From LMUY01 sp964247705 (GTDB lineage: Bacteria > Pseudomonadota > Alphaproteobacteria > Acetobacterales > Acetobacteraceae): DNA of 64,000 nucleotides. The stretch spans positions 7,818-71,817 of the forward strand of contig CAXTVQ010000016.1 in NCBI GenBank assembly GCA_964247705.1. Direction: 5' to 3'. The notes below the pieces were generated by a model, which saw nothing but the letters and a program-made list of their open reading frames with translations, ran no database searches and was not told the origin of the DNA. Made by a program: the position numbers and the translations under genes. Position 1 is the stretch's first letter, and the number at the start of each line of letters is the position of its first letter. Positions 62,164 through 64,000 of this stretch are shown here, piece by piece.

Positions 62164-64000
62164 AGCCGGCAAGGGTGATCTTCGTGTTGTCGGTGAGCAC
62201 GATGTTGGTGGATCCGCCGGCGACGCTCTCGCTCTTGATACCGGTTCCGGTGTAGCCGGACAGGTTCACCGTATCAGTGCCTGATACGAAGCCGTTGATC
62301 ACCAGAGAGCCGCCCGCCTGGCCCGAGATCAACTTGAACTGTTCGACGCCCGACCCGGCCGTGATCGTCGCATTGCCGCTTCCCGCGGTGTAGGTGAGTG
62401 CGCCGGACCCGCCGGTGACGGTGGAGGCGCCCGAGCCTGCAACGATCGTAGCGGTACCTGCACCGCCGAGGAACGTCATCTGGCCTGACCCGCCCTGCAC
62501 GTTCAGGCTTGGCCCGTTGTCGTTGATCGTGACGGCGCCGGTCGTGATCGCGACGGTATCGTTGCCTTGGGTCGTCACGACACCGCCTGCGCTGCCTTCG
62601 TTGTAAGTGGTCGAAGACGTCACGTGCATGGTCTGTGCACCGCCACTTTTCAGTGTGAGGGTGCCGTTTTGCTGGCTTGCTCCATCGTAGCTTGCACCGT
62701 CGACATACAGGTTCCGGTCACCCACGCCGGGTTGGTAGAGATCGTTGAGGAAATTCACGGTCACCGCGTGCGAACCGGTGCCCCAATTGCCCTCGACCTT
62801 GAAGTCCTGCGTTGCGCTGGCCGACTGGCTGGCCTGGGCCGTCTGCGTTCCACCCACCTGCACGCCGTCGACGTTGATGGTGAACTGGGCATCGCCGTCG
62901 AAGGCGTCCTCGGCCATCTTGAGGTCGATCGTGTCCGATCCCGAGCCCACCACGACCGAAGCCGGGACGGATCCCTGCACCGTGAGTGACTGCGACCCGC
63001 CGCTCATCAAGGCCAGCGTCGCATTCGGCACGGTGGCGCCCTCGTAGCTTGCGCCGTCGACATACAGGTTCCGGTCACCGACGCCCGGTTGATAGAGGTC
63101 GTTGAGGAAGTCGACGCTGACCGTGTGCGAGCCGGTCCCCCAGTTGCCTTCGACCTGGAAGTCCTGGGTGGCTTTGGCCGATTGGCTGGCCTGGGCGGTC
63201 TGCGTCCCGCCGACCTGCACGCCGTCGACGCTGACGGTGAACTGGGCGTCGCCTTGGAAGGCGTCCTCGGCCATCTTGAGATCGATCGTGTCCGGTCCCG
63301 AGCCCACCGCCACCGTGGCGGGAACCGGGACCTGCACGGTCAGTGACTGCGAGCCGCCGCTCAGCAAGGCCAGTGTTCCGGCGGACTGGGCCGTGCCGTT
63401 GACGCTGGCGCCGTCCACGTACAGGTTCCGGTCGCCTACGCCCGCTTGGTAGAGATCGTTGAGGAAATCCACGGTAACCGCGTGCGCACCGGTCGCCCAG
63501 TTGCCTTCGACCTGGAAGTCCTGCGTTGCGCCGACCAACTGATTGGCCTGCGCCGTTTGCGTTCCACCGACCTGCACGCCGTCGACGCTGACGGTGAACT
63601 GGGCGTCGCCGTTGAAGGCGTCCTCGGCCATCTTGAGATCGATCGTGTCCGATCCCGAGCCCACCACCACAGAAGCCGGAACAGCCCCCTGCACGGTGAG
63701 TGATTGCGTCCCGCCGCTCATCAAGGCCAGCGTCGCATTCGGCACGGTGGCGCCGCTGTAGGTGGCACCATCGACATACAGGTTCCGGTCACCCACGCCG
63801 GCTTGATAGAGGTCGTTGAGGAAGTCGACGCTGACCGTGTGCGAGCCGGTCCCCCAGTTGCCTTCGACCTGGAAGTCCTGGGTGGCTTTGGCCGATTGGC
63901 TGGCCTGGGCGGTCTGCGTCCCGCCGACCTGCACGCCGTCGACGCTGACGGTGAACTGGGCGTCGCCTTGGAAGGCGTCCTCGGCCATCTTGAGATCGAT
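62129..64000 (-). CDS. CBM60-like repeat protein with RTX-like C-terminus (5' end outside window)
   Basis: Partial gene: 623 codons remain in the window and the frame is open to the right edge. Four tandem 119-residue units each contain GDAQFTVSVDGVQVGGTQTA and LNDLYQxGVGDRNLYVDGA, the pattern of CBM60-type Ca-dependent carbohydrate-binding modules. They are followed by about 110 residues of Gly/Ser-rich GGSG-type repeats (GSGASTVTGGSGALTYTAGSG) and a terminal segment that resembles type I secreted proteins. A surface or secreted glycan-binding protein is the likely role. The stop is TAG at 62129-62131. Confidence 0.83.
   Translation of the reverse strand: MDLKMAEDAFQGDAQFTVSVDGVQVGGTQTAQASQSAKATQDFQVEGNWGTGSHTVSVDFLNDLYQAGVGDRNLYVDGATYSGATVPNATLALMSGGTQSLTVQGAVPASVVVGSGSDTIDLKMAEDAFNGDAQFTVSVDGVQVGGTQTAQANQLVGATQDFQVEGNWATGAHAVTVDFLNDLYQAGVGDRNLYVDGASVNGTAQSAGTLALLSGGSQSLTVQVPVPATVAVGSGPDTIDLKMAEDAFQGDAQFTVSVDGVQVGGTQTAQASQSAKATQDFQVEGNWGTGSHTVSVDFLNDLYQPGVGDRNLYVDGASYEGATVPNATLALMSGGSQSLTVQGSVPASVVVGSGSDTIDLKMAEDAFDGDAQFTINVDGVQVGGTQTAQASQSASATQDFKVEGNWGTGSHAVTVNFLNDLYQPGVGDRNLYVDGASYDGASQQNGTLTLKSGGAQTMHVTSSTTYNEGSAGGVVTTQGNDTVAITTGAVTINDNGPSLNVQGGSGQMTFLGGAGTATIVAGSGASTVTGGSGALTYTAGSGNATITAGSGVEQFKLISGQAGGSLVINGFVSGTDTVNLSGYTGTGIKSESVAGGSTNIVLTDNTKITLAGFSASGSHPVFG
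62561..64000 (-). repeat. Four tandem 357-bp coding repeats
   Basis: The segment GAAGGCGTCCTCGGCCATCT recurs at 62900, 63257, 63614 and 63971, giving an exact period of 357 bp. Units 1 and 3 in coding order are almost identical over long stretches (about 170 bases around 63107-63280 and 63821-63994), while unit 2 differs more and unit 4 diverges most. The array continues beyond the right edge. Confidence 0.92.

Noticed and set aside
62561..64000. CRISPR-like or satellite array at the right edge
   Set aside because: The 357-bp periodic units are in one open frame and encode 119-residue carbohydrate-binding-type modules; there are no short repeats with unique spacers.

Overview
The window is a 64 kb piece of a high-GC Gram-negative chromosome. 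Hopanoid-tailoring genes (HpnI, HpnL), Tat-type signal peptides, Liv-type ABC transport, dense ATGA-coupled operons and a Wzx/Wzy exopolysaccharide locus together suggest an alphaproteobacterium, plausibly Acetobacteraceae. No rRNA or other taxonomic marker is present, so this placement is inference. I found no rRNA, tRNA, CRISPR array, intact insertion sequence or prophage.

Layout. (1) 0.2-4.6 kb: a complete five-gene Liv-type ABC importer (two permeases, two ATPases, Tat-exported binding protein). (2) 4.8-7.0 kb: HpnI and HpnL for hopanoid modification. (3) 7.1-14.9 kb: a mixed block with an orphan CheB catalytic domain, a MerA-like flavoprotein, a DUF2064 transferase, a sterol-desaturase-fold hydroxylase, an SSS symporter, a divergent fusion of a degenerate phosphoesterase domain to a radical SAM domain, and an SDR without the usual catalytic residues. 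(4) 15.0-21.2 kb: a secreted esterase, an orphan peptide-type binding protein, a sugar MFS porter coupled to an SDR, and a DUF892 ferritin-like stress protein. (5) 21.3-35.7 kb: an aromatic catabolic island. A salicylate-hydroxylase-like monooxygenase and a BenM/CatM-like LysR regulator lie on the minus strand. Divergent from them run benABCD, catA, catB and catC, then two transporters, two enol-lactonase-type hydrolases around an EthD-like protein, a carboxymuconolactone decarboxylase-like protein and an SDR. Benzoate is thus taken through catechol and muconolactone to 3-oxoadipate; the CoA-transferase and thiolase steps are not in the window. LysR-type boxes with the ATAC-N7-GTAT pattern precede benA and, in a near-match, the monooxygenase. 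(6) 35.9-39.1 kb: a glycine-rich lipoprotein, a small secreted protein and an oligopeptidase B.

(7) 39.1-64 kb: an exopolysaccharide region that is visibly richer in A+T than the left part, mainly between genes. It contains a polyprenyl-phosphate sugar transferase, an outer-membrane beta-barrel protein, a UDP-galactopyranose-mutase/amine-oxidase-like flavoprotein, an alkaline-phosphatase-fold protein, five glycosyltransferases, a Wzx flippase, a Wzy-like polymerase, a Wzc-like co-polymerase whose kinase motifs are degenerate, an AAA ATPase, a lytic transglycosylase, a Wza-type export lipoprotein, a LuxR-type regulator and, running off the right edge, a protein with four 119-residue CBM60-like repeats. 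A reasonable model (inference) is that the sugar transferase starts the lipid-linked unit, the glycosyltransferases extend it, Wzx flips it, Wzy and the Wzc-like protein polymerise it, and the OPX lipoprotein (perhaps with the beta-barrel protein) exports it. The transglycosylase could open the wall for that machine, and the repeat protein could bind the polymer outside.

The most interesting points are the radical SAM/pseudo-phosphoesterase fusion, the enzyme/pseudoenzyme pair in the catechol pathway, the two LysR boxes that join salicylate-type and benzoate catabolism, the concentration of catalytically degenerate proteins plus an unexplained AAA ATPase in the polysaccharide locus, the ABAB-like repeat structure in the CBM60 protein, and a perfect 18-bp inverted repeat in the polysaccharide region.
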